DNA of 64,000 bases, from assembly GCF_900292035.1 (NCBI RefSeq), contig NZ_OMPO01000002.1:186001-250000 (forward strand). Reading direction: 5' to 3'. A program made the translations under genes and the position numbers. The notes beneath the pieces are model-generated. The model made no database searches. It worked only from the letters and a program-made list of their open reading frames with translations, and was not told the DNA's origin. The first letter of the stretch is position 1; the number at the start of each line of letters is the position of its first letter. Below, piece by piece: positions 1-8,257 of the stretch. This DNA comes from Blastococcus sp. Marseille-P5729 (lineage in GTDB: Bacteria > Actinomycetota > Actinomycetes > Mycobacteriales > Antricoccaceae).

Positions 1-360
1 GTCCCGGACGCGGACCGCGCAACCGGCGACGTGGCCGGGCTCACCGGCAAGGGGCGCCACACGTCGTCCTCGGCCGTGGCGCTCGAGCTGCCCGGCGGCG
101 GGTTCGTCATCGACACTCCTGGGGTGCGATCGCTCGGCCTCGGGCACGTCGAGCCGCAGGCGGTCGTGGCTGCCTTCCCCGATCTCGTCGAGGGCGCCGA
201 GCACTGCCCCAGCGGATGCCAGCACCTCGCCGGGGAGCCGGACTGCGCGCTCGACCAGTGGGTGGCCGACGGGCACAGCACCCCTGAGCGGCTGGCCAGC
301 CTACGACGGCTGCTCGCCTCGCGTCGCGGACAGCACGACGACACGGCCGACGCTGGATAG
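1..360 (+). CDS. rsgA: Ribosome small-subunit-dependent GTPase RsgA, C-terminal part (5' end outside window)
   Basis: This is the last 119 codons of a circularly permuted GTPase that helps mature the 30S ribosomal subunit. The visible part runs from the end of the G domain (KGRHTSSSAVALEL, then VIDTPGVRSLGL, which holds the G3 DTPG motif) into the C-terminal zinc knuckle CPSGCQH...DC, which has the spaced Cys/His pattern of the family. The reading frame is open from base 1, so the start lies upstream. The stop is 9 bases before the next start, which suggests cotranscription with the phosphatase gene that follows. The family call is firm; only the N-terminal OB fold and G1 motif cannot be seen. 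Confidence 0.9.
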   Translation, partial: VPDADRATGDVAGLTGKGRHTSSSAVALELPGGGFVIDTPGVRSLGLGHVEPQAVVAAFPDLVEGAEHCPSGCQHLAGEPDCALDQWVADGHSTPERLASLRRLLASRRGQHDDTADAG

Positions 361-369
361 GGTGGGCGC

Positions 370-1167
370 ATGAGCGCCGAGTACACAGAGGACGTGCGTC
401 TCGCCCACGTCATCGCCGATCAGGTCGATGCCCTCACGATGGCCAGGTTCCGGTCGATGGACTTCACCGTCGAGTCCAAGCCCGACCTCACCCCGGTGAC
501 GGACGTCGACCGTGGCGCGGAGGAGCTGGTGCGTGCCCTGTTGGGCCGGCACCGCGGACGAGACGCGATCCTCGGCGAGGAGGGCGGGCAGACCGGGCAC
601 TCGTCGCGCAAGTGGGTGGTCGACCCGATCGATGGCACCAAGAACTTCGTGCGCGGCGTGCCGGTGTGGGCCACGCTGATCGCGTTGATGGACGGCGATC
701 AGGTCGTCACCGGTGTCGTATCGGCCCCTGCGCTCCAGCGTCGCTGGTGGGCCTCCAAGGGCGGCGGCGCCTGGACCGGTAGGAGCCTCTCCCAGGGTCG
801 CCGCATCTCGGTCTCGAAGGTCGACCGCGTTGAGGACGCGAGCCTGTCCTACTCGAGCCTCAACGGATGGGCCGATCGCGGCCAGTTCGAGCAGTTCCTT
901 CGCCTGATGGTCAGCTGCTGGCGCACCCGCGCGTACGGCGACTTCTGGTCGTACATGCTGCTGGCCGAGGGCGCGGTCGACATAGCGGCCGAGCCGGAGC
1001 TCGAGACCTGGGACCTTGCAGCGCTGATCCCGATCGTCACCGAGGCGGGGGGACGGTTCACCGGCATCGAGGGTGGTGACCCACTCACCGAGAAATGCGC
1101 GGTGGCCAGCAACGGGCTGCTGCACGAGGAGGTGCTCGCCGCGCTGCGGCCATCATCAGGCTGCTGA
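370..1167 (+). CDS. hisN: Inositol-monophosphatase-family histidinol-phosphatase
   Basis: This 265-residue Mg-dependent phosphatase has the whole metal-binding signature of the inositol monophosphatase superfamily: GEEGG near residue 59, WVVDPIDGTKNFVRGVP near 78-94 and WDLAALIPIVTEAGG near 212-226. Actinobacterial proteins of this length beside rsgA are usually HisN, which removes phosphate from L-histidinol phosphate in histidine synthesis. Another monophosphatase substrate is possible, because the motifs do not fix it. The ATG follows the rsgA stop by 9 bases with a GGTGGG stretch upstream. The 3' end runs directly into a decayed transporter fragment. Confidence 0.82.
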   Translation: MSAEYTEDVRLAHVIADQVDALTMARFRSMDFTVESKPDLTPVTDVDRGAEELVRALLGRHRGRDAILGEEGGQTGHSSRKWVVDPIDGTKNFVRGVPVWATLIALMDGDQVVTGVVSAPALQRRWWASKGGGAWTGRSLSQGRRISVSKVDRVEDASLSYSSLNGWADRGQFEQFLRLMVSCWRTRAYGDFWSYMLLAEGAVDIAAEPELETWDLAALIPIVTEAGGRFTGIEGGDPLTEKCAVASNGLLHEEVLAALRPSSGC

Positions 1168-1292
1168 CCGTCGGCCTGCGCACGGGCATCGGGCCGTTCT
1201 TGGGGCCGGTGGCCGAGGACCTGGATCTGAGCCGCACCACGCTCGCGACGATCGTCGCGCTCGGGAGGCCGGTCTACGGGACGATAGGCCCA
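1161..1292 (+). pseudogene. Remnant of a major facilitator superfamily transporter
   Basis: About 44 codons read LLTVGLRTGIGPFLGPVAED and then LDLSRTTLATIVALGRPVYG. This resembles the first helix-loop segment of actinobacterial MFS permeases, where a GP-LGP-AEDLGLSR pattern precedes helix 2. There is no credible start of its own, since it overlaps the end of the phosphatase gene, and similarity ends at the LexA-like box before alkB. I read it as the stub of a deleted permease gene. It is short, so chance similarity cannot be fully excluded. Confidence 0.45.
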
Positions 1293-1296
1293 AGCC

Positions 1297-1312
1297 TAGA
1301 ACACCTGTTCGA
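1297..1312 (+). promoter_or_regulatory. LexA (SOS) box upstream of alkB homologue
   Basis: The sequence TAGAACACCTGTTCGA differs at one base from the actinobacterial SOS consensus TCGAAC-N4-GTTCGA and keeps the dyad. It lies 20 bases before the alkB start codon, a normal place for a LexA operator. A DNA-repair gene directly downstream supports the reading. Confidence 0.72.
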
Positions 1313-1332
1313 ACCCGTGGTATCGTCGCCGC

Positions 1333-1956
1333 ATGCTGCTGCAAGGTTCACTGCTCGACCTCGATGAGGATCTGCACTTCGGTCCGCTGTCCGGGGTTCG
1401 GCGTACCGTCCTGGCACACCAGGCCTGGGTTGACCACCTGGCGGGCTGGGCCTCTGGAACCACCGACCTGTTCGAGCAGCTGCTCGAGACCGTCGACTGG
1501 CGAGCCGACAAGCGGGTGATGTACGACCGGGTCATCGAGGTTCCGCGCCTGACCCGCTTCTACCGCGAGGGTGAGCCGCTCCCGCACCACGCGCTCGAGG
1601 AGGCCCGCGAGCTGCTGAGCGATCACTACCGGCACGAGCTGGGCGAGCGGTTCGTGTCGGCTGGCATGTGCCTATACCGGGACGCGCGCGACTCGGTCGC
1701 CTGGCACGGCGACCGGGAGGGCCGGGCGGCGACCGGTGACACCATGGTCGCCATCCTCTCCCTCGGCACCCCGCGCACTCTCGCGCTACGAGAACGCCTT
1801 GGCGGGCCCACGCGGCACCGGTTCCGTCTCGGGCACGGCGATCTGGTGGTGATGGGCGGGTCCTGCCAGCGCACCTGGGACCACGCCGTCCCCAAGGCCA
1901 GCGGCAGCCTGGGGCCACGGATCTCGGTGCAGTTCCGCACCCGCGGCGTCCGATAG
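1333..1956 (+). CDS. alkB: AlkB-type 2-oxoglutarate/Fe(II)-dependent nucleic acid repair dioxygenase
   Basis: This 207-residue protein belongs to the 2OG-Fe(II) oxygenase superfamily that removes alkyl groups from damaged bases by oxidation. The iron triad is visible as WHGDR (His and Asp of the HxD motif, residues about 120-122) and WDHAVPK (second His, about 179). The C-terminal GPRISVQFRTR carries the two arginines that bind 2-oxoglutarate and shape the base pocket. Length and motif spacing match bacterial AlkB-like proteins. The ATG lies 20 bases after a LexA-type box, so DNA-damage induction is likely. Exact lesion preference cannot be read from sequence. Confidence 0.88.
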   Translation: MLLQGSLLDLDEDLHFGPLSGVRRTVLAHQAWVDHLAGWASGTTDLFEQLLETVDWRADKRVMYDRVIEVPRLTRFYREGEPLPHHALEEARELLSDHYRHELGERFVSAGMCLYRDARDSVAWHGDREGRAATGDTMVAILSLGTPRTLALRERLGGPTRHRFRLGHGDLVVMGGSCQRTWDHAVPKASGSLGPRISVQFRTRGVR

Positions 1957-1985
1957 CGGCCGGCTACCCGGACAGCAGCCGGCCG
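1957..1985. terminator. Possible bidirectional hairpin between convergent genes
   Basis: A perfect 9-bp inverted repeat, CGGCCGGCT and AGCCGGCCG, with an 11-base loop lies at the meeting point of alkB and the dehydratase gene. It overlaps the last codons of the latter and has no T-tract on either side, so a termination role is only plausible. Confidence 0.35.
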
Positions 1986-2929
1986 TACCGCGCCAGGTCG
2001 ACGTTGCCGCCCGAGACGATCACGCCTACCCGTTTGCCCCGCACGTCGACCAAGCCGTCGCGCACGGCAGCCGCGGCGAGCGCACCGGTCGGCTCGACGA
2101 CCACCTTGAGCGTCTCGAAGAACCAGCGCATCGCCTGCACCAGCGAGGCGTCGGGCACCGTGAGGATCTCGGCGACATACCGCCGGAGGATCGGGAAGGT
2201 GTACTGGCCGAGGAACTGGGTCTGGGCGCCGTCCGCGATCGTCTGCGGCGTGTCAATGCGCACGATCTGTCCGGCAGCCAGGCTGCGTCGCCCGTCGTCG
2301 CCCGCCTCCGGCTCGACCCCGAGCACCTGAGCCTCCGGACAGAGTGCGGCCGCGGCGACGGCCGTACCGGACAGCAGTCCGCCGCCACCCAGCGGCGCGA
2401 TCACGACATCGAGCGTGCCGACCTGCTCGATGAGCTCCTTGGCCACGGTCCCCTGCCCCGCGATGACATCAGGGTGGTCGTACGGCGGGATCGTCACCCC
2501 GCCCTCACGCTCCGCGATCCCCCGGGCGATCTCGATCCGGTCCTCGCGGTATCGGTCGTACTCGACTACCCGAGCGCCGTAGCGCTCGGTTGCCGCTCTC
2601 TTGATAGGCGGTGCATCGTGGGGCATGACGATGGTGGATCGCGCCCCCTGCAGGGTCGCGGCCATCGCGACCGCCTGAGCGTGGTTACCGGAGGAATAGG
2701 CGATCACGCCGGCGGCCCGCTCCTGAGGTGTCAACGCGGCGATCGCGTTGTATGCGCCACGGAGCTTGAAGGCGCCTACACGTTGAAGGTTCTCGCATTT
2801 GAAGTGGATGCGCGCGTCCAGCGCGTCGTTCAGCTCTGCAGACGTGAGCACCGGCGTGCGGCGTACCGCCTCGTCGATCCGATACGACGCAGCGAGGACG
2901 TCGTCATACGTGATCGGCAGCTGCTGCAT
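1964..2929 (-). CDS. PLP-dependent threonine/hydroxyaspartate dehydratase-like enzyme
   Basis: This 321-residue fold-type II PLP enzyme would dehydrate and deaminate a hydroxy amino acid. The PLP lysine lies in VGAFKLRGAYNAI (about residue 57), with SSGNHAQAVA next and the phosphate-binding loop GGGGLLSG near 183. The C-terminal SGGNVD is also typical. It lacks the ACT regulatory domain of biosynthetic IlvA, so it resembles catabolic threonine dehydratase, serine racemase or threo-3-hydroxyaspartate ammonia-lyase. The start is set by AAGGGGAC just upstream and overlaps the end of the next upstream gene by 26 bases, which suggests coupled expression. Confidence 0.8.
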   Translation of the reverse strand: MQQLPITYDDVLAASYRIDEAVRRTPVLTSAELNDALDARIHFKCENLQRVGAFKLRGAYNAIAALTPQERAAGVIAYSSGNHAQAVAMAATLQGARSTIVMPHDAPPIKRAATERYGARVVEYDRYREDRIEIARGIAEREGGVTIPPYDHPDVIAGQGTVAKELIEQVGTLDVVIAPLGGGGLLSGTAVAAAALCPEAQVLGVEPEAGDDGRRSLAAGQIVRIDTPQTIADGAQTQFLGQYTFPILRRYVAEILTVPDASLVQAMRWFFETLKVVVEPTGALAAAAVRDGLVDVRGKRVGVIVSGGNVDLARYGRLLSG

Positions 2930-3587
2930 CTCGTCCCCTTCGTCGGATCCCTAGTATGACGGCGATCAGGCTCACTGTCGCGATCGATGCGAGGACGACC
3001 CAGAACTGCCAGGAGGTGACGTCCGCACCGTAGGCGCCCACTGCGACGTACGCTCCAGTCCCGGGGGTGCAGCCGATCGCGGTGGCCAGCGCGAAGACCG
3101 GGTACCGGATCGCCGTCACCCCAAAGGCGTAGTTCAGGAGGGTGAACGGTAGTACGGGCATGATCCGCACCGCGAGCACGGCGAGGAAGCTACGGCGCAC
3201 CGCGTCGTCCACCTGCTTCATGTGCGGGCCGGCCAACGTGCGCAGAGAGCTCCCGACGACATGCCGGCCCAGGACGAACGAGAAGGTGGCGCCGAGGACC
3301 ACCGCGGCCACGCAGATCGCCAGCCCGACACCGATCCCCCAGAGGGCTCCCCCGGCAACCGACAGCACGCTCTTCGGAAAGGGTGTCACAGTGAGCGCCG
3401 CGAACCCCACGACGAAGACCACGGGTGCGATCGGGCCGCGCGCCCGCACCCAGTCACGCGCCTCGGCCACGGTAGGGACGCCGATCAGCAGCAGCACGAG
3501 CCCGGCGATAGCGAAGGTGACGGCGAAGGCAGCCAGCCGGATCCAGGAGCCGCGAGGGACGTCGCGGACGCGCTCGCGAATGCCCAC
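2904..3587 (-). CDS. TVP38/TMEM64 (DedA-like) family membrane protein
   Basis: This 227-residue polytopic membrane protein has a first helix near residues 17-36 and about five more. The central segment FPKSVLSVAGGALWGIGVGL and the later MPVLPFTLLNYAFG are hallmarks of the VTT/SNARE-associated domain. Family members sit in the inner membrane and are linked to lipid scrambling and envelope homeostasis; substrate here is unknown. The GTG start follows the stop of the oxidase gene by four bases. The gene overlaps the dehydratase start by 26 bases, so all three minus-strand genes look like one transcript. Confidence 0.82.
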   Translation of the reverse strand: MGIRERVRDVPRGSWIRLAAFAVTFAIAGLVLLLIGVPTVAEARDWVRARGPIAPVVFVVGFAALTVTPFPKSVLSVAGGALWGIGVGLAICVAAVVLGATFSFVLGRHVVGSSLRTLAGPHMKQVDDAVRRSFLAVLAVRIMPVLPFTLLNYAFGVTAIRYPVFALATAIGCTPGTGAYVAVGAYGADVTSWQFWVVLASIATVSLIAVILGIRRRGRDAAAADHV

Positions 3588-3591
3588 ACCC

Positions 3592-4782
3592 TTAGCCGAC
3601 CGCCTCGCGGGCGATGTGCTGCCCGATCTCGAGTGCGGCCGTCGCCGCCGGGGAAGGCGCGTTGAGCACGTGCAGGTTGCGGCCCTGACGCTCGATGAGG
3701 AAGTCGTCGTAGATCGCGCCGTCGCGGGTGAGCAGCTGAGCGCGCACGCCGGCTGGAGACGGCACGATGTCGCTCTCGCGCACGGCGGGAACCAGCTCGG
3801 CGAGAGACCGGGCGAATCGCTTGCGCGACAGCGAACGCCTCACCTCCATCGCGCCGACGCCGAGGTTCTTGCGCGCCATCCGCCAGAAGCCTGGGAATCG
3901 GACGGCATCCCACACCTCGCCTGGACGGACAGAGCGCCAGTCGTAGCCCTCCCTCGCGAGCGCGAGGACCGCGTTCGGTCCGGCGTGCACGCCGCCTCGA
4001 GCCATCCGCGTCAGGTGCACGCCGAGGAAGGGCAGCTCGGGGTTGGGTACCGGGTAGATCAGCCCGTTGACCAGGTACTCGCGCTCAGGCACGAGCTCGT
4101 AGTACTCGCCACGAAACGGCACGATTCGATAGGGCATGCGGTGCGCTTCGAGATCGAAACCAGCCACCAGATCGGCTTGCAGGCCCGCACAGGACACGAC
4201 GACGTCCGCCTGGAAGGTGCCTGCTGTCGTCTCGAGGACGGTCTGCTCGCCCGATCGCTCGATTCCGGTCACCTCTGCCCCGAAACGGACCTCGCCCCCG
4301 CGCTCACTGATCAGATCGGCGAGGCGCTGGCACACCCCGATGAAGTCGACGATCGCGGTCGAGCCGACGTGCAGGGCGGCCACCGCGTTGACATGCGGCT
4401 CGTACTCACGTGCCTCACTCGGGGTGATGCGGCGCACCGGGACGCCGTTCTGCTGACCGCGCTCGAGCAGCCGTTCCATAGCGGGCACCTGCTCGTCGCG
4501 GGTGGCGACGATGAGCTTGCCGGTCTTCACCAGCGCTACCCCGTTGTCCTCTGCGAACCTCGTCATCGACACCGACCCGGCCCGCGACATCACTGCCTTC
4601 TTCGAACCGGGCACATAGTAGATGCCGGAGTGGATGACGCCCGAGTTACGGCCGGTCTGATGGGCTGCGACCCGGTCCTCCTTCTCGAGCACCGTCACGT
4701 GGGCGGCCGGGTCGAGCTCAGCGATCGAGCGCGCGGTCGCAAGCCCGAGGATTCCAGCGCCGATCACCACATAGCTGGCCAT
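3592..4782 (-). CDS. lhgO: L-2-hydroxyglutarate oxidase, FAD-dependent
   Basis: This 396-residue DAO-superfamily flavoprotein starts with the Rossmann FAD loop VVIGAGILGLATARS. It then has HQTGRNSGVIHSGIYY, the segment characteristic of L-2-hydroxyglutarate oxidase/dehydrogenase, with the FRGEYYEL and THLTRM-like HLTRMARGGVHAGPN segments further on. It oxidises L-2-hydroxyglutarate to 2-oxoglutarate, removing a side product of malate dehydrogenase. I start it at the second ATG because GAAGGAG sits 6 bases before it; an ATG 24 bases upstream has no such site. It heads a likely operon with the TVP38 and dehydratase genes. Confidence 0.85.
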   Translation of the reverse strand: MASYVVIGAGILGLATARSIAELDPAAHVTVLEKEDRVAAHQTGRNSGVIHSGIYYVPGSKKAVMSRAGSVSMTRFAEDNGVALVKTGKLIVATRDEQVPAMERLLERGQQNGVPVRRITPSEAREYEPHVNAVAALHVGSTAIVDFIGVCQRLADLISERGGEVRFGAEVTGIERSGEQTVLETTAGTFQADVVVSCAGLQADLVAGFDLEAHRMPYRIVPFRGEYYELVPEREYLVNGLIYPVPNPELPFLGVHLTRMARGGVHAGPNAVLALAREGYDWRSVRPGEVWDAVRFPGFWRMARKNLGVGAMEVRRSLSRKRFARSLAELVPAVRESDIVPSPAGVRAQLLTRDGAIYDDFLIERQGRNLHVLNAPSPAATAALEIGQHIAREAVG

Positions 4783-4811
4783 GATGTGCTCCTTCTCGTC
4801 GACCACCCATC

Positions 4812-5960
4812 CTATCGGTCGGCGTACGGGCTCAGCGTCTCGCGCGCCTGCTCGTAGCTCAGCCCGGTCATCTCCAGCAGGTCGACGACGATCGAGCGCA
4901 TCTGGGCGATCAGCACGGCAGCGGAAAGCGTCTCGATCCGCATGGTGCTGGTGCGGTTGCCCAGCTCGGTGATCTCCGAACGCCAGCTCGACAGGCGACG
5001 TCCGGTGCCGGAACCGCTCATGCCGTCGATGATGTCGGCCAGCGATCGGACGCTGTCGATGATGTCCTCACTGATGGTCTCCTCGCGCCAGATGGCCGCA
5101 CCGATCCGGCGGACGAGCACCCGCAGGTTGCGCACCGCCCGGTCCAGGGGTGCGGCGATCTCGGCGATCTCCTGCACAGATCTGCGTCGTCGCCGACGCA
5201 GCGGCGAGTGCCGGACGACGGCCAGCCCCTCCTTGGTGGCGTTGGAGAAGGCGTCGAGGTCCAGCTCGGACTCCCGCGCCGCCTGCAGCGCACGGGCGGC
5301 ACGCTGCGGGTCGGCCTCCTGATAGGCGCGCACCGACTCGCGCAGCACCTCCGCCATCGACGTCCCGATCCTCGCTGCGATGTCTCGCGGCCGGTCGATC
5401 GGCGAGGCCGGGGTGATGGTCGCTGCGACGAGCGCGACCATGGCCCCGATCAGCGCGTCCAGCCACCGGTCGAACCCGCCCTCGGGATGCCCGATCAGCG
5501 CGACCACGATCGTGCCCTGGACGGCGGCCTGCGTCGAGATGAGCGCACCGCCGCCCAGCAGCGAGGCCAGCACCATGCCGCCGGCCGCGACGACAATGAT
5601 CTGCCAGGCCCCGCTGCCGAAGAAGTGCGCGAACGCACTGCCGACGAGGACGCCGGTCGCCACGCCGACCGTCACCTCCACCACCCGGCGCCACCGCTGG
5701 CCGAAGCTCAGCCCCAGGCAGATGATCGCGGCGACCGGCGCGAGGAAAGGCATCGTGTGACCGAGCAGATGCTGGGCCAGCCACCAGGACACACCGGCGG
5801 CGGTCGAGCACTGCAGGATGAAGTAGGAGCGGGTACGCAGCCGACGCACCCGCTCCTTCGCCGACCGCCGGGATGCCTCCGCCGCCCGCGGAGCCAGGTC
5901 CGTGGACAGCTCATGGGTCAGGTCCCGGATGTACCGCGCTGCCAGCCGATGCGATTCCAC
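4812..5960 (-). CDS. FUSC-family (aromatic acid exporter-like) membrane protein
   Basis: This 382-residue protein has a soluble N-terminal helix, about six hydrophobic segments between residues 47 and 185 (including PFLAPVAAIICLGLSFGQRW and VALVAATITPASPIDRPRD) and a long helical cytosolic C-terminal half. That layout fits the FUSC/ArAE family, named after aromatic acid efflux proteins. The substrate is not known. It uses a GTG start. It lies 29 bases upstream of the oxidase gene on the same strand and may share its transcript. Confidence 0.75.
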   Translation of the reverse strand: MESHRLAARYIRDLTHELSTDLAPRAAEASRRSAKERVRRLRTRSYFILQCSTAAGVSWWLAQHLLGHTMPFLAPVAAIICLGLSFGQRWRRVVEVTVGVATGVLVGSAFAHFFGSGAWQIIVVAAGGMVLASLLGGGALISTQAAVQGTIVVALIGHPEGGFDRWLDALIGAMVALVAATITPASPIDRPRDIAARIGTSMAEVLRESVRAYQEADPQRAARALQAARESELDLDAFSNATKEGLAVVRHSPLRRRRRRSVQEIAEIAAPLDRAVRNLRVLVRRIGAAIWREETISEDIIDSVRSLADIIDGMSGSGTGRRLSSWRSEITELGNRTSTMRIETLSAAVLIAQMRSIVVDLLEMTGLSYEQARETLSPYADR

Positions 5961-6008
5961 ACCTCCATTCTGCTCCCCCGCCTCGCCCCGAACTGGTTCA
6001 CTGGGGTC

Positions 6009-6500
6009 ATGACCCCTGGATCGATGCCTCCCGGCGCGGTGCCCGAGCGGCCCGCCTCGACAGTGATCGCTACCTACCGCAACTACCTAGACGCGCAGCG
6101 ACTGGTCGACCAGCTCTCCGACAGCGGCTTCCCGGTGCAGCACGTGCGGATCGTCGGCCGCGGTCTGCACAGCGTCGAGCAGGTGCTGACCCGCATGACG
6201 ACCGGCAAGGCCGCGCTCGCGGGCGCGGCCAGCGGCGCCTGGTTCGGTCTGCTGATCGGGCTGCTGCTGAGCCTGTTCGTGATCGGCTCGTGGTGGCGCC
6301 CGCTGCTGCTGGGCGTCGTCCTCGGCGCGGTCTGGGGTGCGATCCTCGGCGCAACCGGCCAGGCGGCCACCCGCGGCCAGCGCGACTTCGCGAGCGCCCG
6401 CCGTACGGAGGCCGACAGCTACGAGGTCGAGGTCGACGACACGCATGCCGAGGAGGCACTCAACTTCGCCGCGCGCCAGCGAATGATCTCCGGCCAATAG
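6009..6500 (+). CDS. General stress protein 17M-like membrane protein
   Basis: This 163-residue protein has an N-terminal domain (TVIATYRNYLDAQRLVDQLS, then a GRGLHSVEQVLT stretch) that matches the YflT/GSP17M heat-induced family. Two glycine-rich helices follow, near residues 67-120, then a charged tail with an EVDDTHAEEA motif. Such proteins are often under general stress sigma factors, but I see no clear promoter. The start is ATG at 6009, with the gene diverging from the FUSC gene. Function in the family is unknown. Confidence 0.72.
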   Translation: MTPGSMPPGAVPERPASTVIATYRNYLDAQRLVDQLSDSGFPVQHVRIVGRGLHSVEQVLTRMTTGKAALAGAASGAWFGLLIGLLLSLFVIGSWWRPLLLGVVLGAVWGAILGATGQAATRGQRDFASARRTEADSYEVEVDDTHAEEALNFAARQRMISGQ

Positions 6501-6516
6501 CCACCTGCGGTGGGGC

Positions 6517-8211
6517 TTAGCCCTTGATGTCGGGGAAGTCGTCGTCGCGCCACTCCCCTGAGGGCTTGGCGCCCTCGATGTCGCTCTCTCGCTGACGCAG
6601 CTCGACCCGCCGGATCTTCCCCGAGATCGTCTTGGGCAGCTCGTAGAACTCGATGCGGCGGACCCGCTGGAAGGCCGCCAGCCGCTCACGGGCGTGCTTG
6701 AGGATCGACCTCGCCGTGTCCGCGTCGCCCTCGTACCCGGGCGCCAGGGAAATGTAGGCCTTCGGGACGGCGAGCCGGACCGGGTCAGGTGCGGGCACGA
6801 CGGCGGCCTCGGCGACCGCGGCGTGCTCGATGAGGACCGACTCGAGCTCGAACGGGCTCACCTTGTAGTCGCTGGCCTTGAACACGTCGTCGGTACGGCC
6901 GATGAAGGTGATGTAGCCCTCCTCATCCACGGTGGCCACGTCACCCGAGTGGTAGAAGCCGCCTTCCATGGCCTTGGCGTTCTTCTCCGGGTCGTCCTGG
7001 TAGCCGGTCATCAGCGACAGCGGGTGCTTCATCAGGTCGATACAGATCTCACCCTCGCCCTTGACCGGCTCGTTGGTCAGCGGGTCGACCAGGACGACCG
7101 GGACACCGGGCAGTACCTGCCCCATCGACCCTGGCTTGACCTTCGCCCCGGGCACGTTGCCGATGCTCGCAGTGGTCTCGGTCTGTCCGTAGCCGTCACG
7201 CAGGGTGATCCCCCACGCCTGCTGCACCCGCTCGATGACCTCTGGGTTCAGAGGTTCACCCGCACCGATGCACTCGCGCAAGTTCCACGGCCCGGCGCTG
7301 AGGTCGGCGTTGATCAGCATCCGCCAGACGGTCGGCGGTGCGCAGAAGGTGGTCACCTTCTCCTTCTCGATCTGCTGCATCAGGGCAGCGGCGTCGAAGC
7401 GGGTGTAGTTGTACACGAAGATGGTGGCCTCGGCGATCCACGGGGCGAAGAAGCACGACCACGCGTGCTTGCCCCAGCCGGGCGAGGAGATGTTCAGGTG
7501 GACGTCGCCGGGCTGCAGGCCGAGCCAGTAGGTGGTGCTCAGATGTCCGACGGGATAGGAGATCTGGGTGTGCTCGACCAGCTTGGGGCGGCTCGTCGTC
7601 CCACTGGTGAAGTACAGGAGCAACCGGCTGTCGCTGGCGGTCCGGGGGTGCTCGATGACGGGATCGGCGATGTCGTAGGCATCGCGCAGGTCGGCCCATC
7701 CATCCGCCGCGCCCGCGGTGATCCTGGTGTAGCTGCCGTCGAGGTGCGCGAACTTCTCGACGTCTGCGGGGTTGCAGATGACGTGCTTGGCACGTCCGCG
7801 CTGCATCCGGTCCTCGAGATCATCGGCACCTACGGCGGACGTCGTGGGCATGATGACCGCGCCGAGCTTCATCACGGCCAGCATCGACTCCCACAGCTCG
7901 ACCTGGTTGCCGAGCATCAGGATCACCGAGTCGCCCTTGGCCACGCCCTGCTCGCGCAGCCAGGCTGCCACCTGGTCGGAGCGGCGCGCGATCTGGTCGA
8001 AGGAGTACTCCGCCCGCGCACCGTCCTCCTCGACCAGGATCAGCGCCGGTCGCTCGTTGCCCTTGGCGATGGCATCGAACCAGTCGATCGCCCAGCAGAA
8101 CTCCGGGCCGACGTCCGGCCAGCGGAACTCACGAACCGCCTGGTCGTACTTGCCACGCCAGGCGAGAATCTGGTCGCGCGCGGAACGGTAGATGTCGGTG
8201 ACCGAGGTCAT
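6517..8211 (-). CDS. AMP-dependent acyl-CoA synthetase
   Basis: This 564-residue adenylate-forming enzyme of the ANL superfamily would activate a carboxylic acid to acyl-AMP and then acyl-CoA. It has the P-loop-like TSGTTSRPKLVEHTQ (about residues 206-220), the DGYGQTETT motif near 346 and the hinge/catalytic GFYHSGDVATVDEEG with IGRTDDVFKASDYKVSPFE. The C-terminal lysine is in PKTISGKIRR. Overall it resembles medium-chain or acetyl-type synthetases; the substrate is not fixed. I chose the ATG at 8211 because GGAGGAG precedes it by about 5 bases, although the frame is open for a further 62 codons upstream. Confidence 0.85.
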   Translation of the reverse strand: MTSVTDIYRSARDQILAWRGKYDQAVREFRWPDVGPEFCWAIDWFDAIAKGNERPALILVEEDGARAEYSFDQIARRSDQVAAWLREQGVAKGDSVILMLGNQVELWESMLAVMKLGAVIMPTTSAVGADDLEDRMQRGRAKHVICNPADVEKFAHLDGSYTRITAGAADGWADLRDAYDIADPVIEHPRTASDSRLLLYFTSGTTSRPKLVEHTQISYPVGHLSTTYWLGLQPGDVHLNISSPGWGKHAWSCFFAPWIAEATIFVYNYTRFDAAALMQQIEKEKVTTFCAPPTVWRMLINADLSAGPWNLRECIGAGEPLNPEVIERVQQAWGITLRDGYGQTETTASIGNVPGAKVKPGSMGQVLPGVPVVLVDPLTNEPVKGEGEICIDLMKHPLSLMTGYQDDPEKNAKAMEGGFYHSGDVATVDEEGYITFIGRTDDVFKASDYKVSPFELESVLIEHAAVAEAAVVPAPDPVRLAVPKAYISLAPGYEGDADTARSILKHARERLAAFQRVRRIEFYELPKTISGKIRRVELRQRESDIEGAKPSGEWRDDDFPDIKG

Positions 8212-8257
8212 GGCTCTCCTCCGGTGACGGAACTGTGAGCCACACCATACCGCCGGT

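Noticed and set aside
3142-4857. A 571-codon plus-strand frame opposite the TVP38 and LhgO genes
   Set aside because: Shadow of two well-supported minus-strand genes; no recognisable domain or ribosome site.
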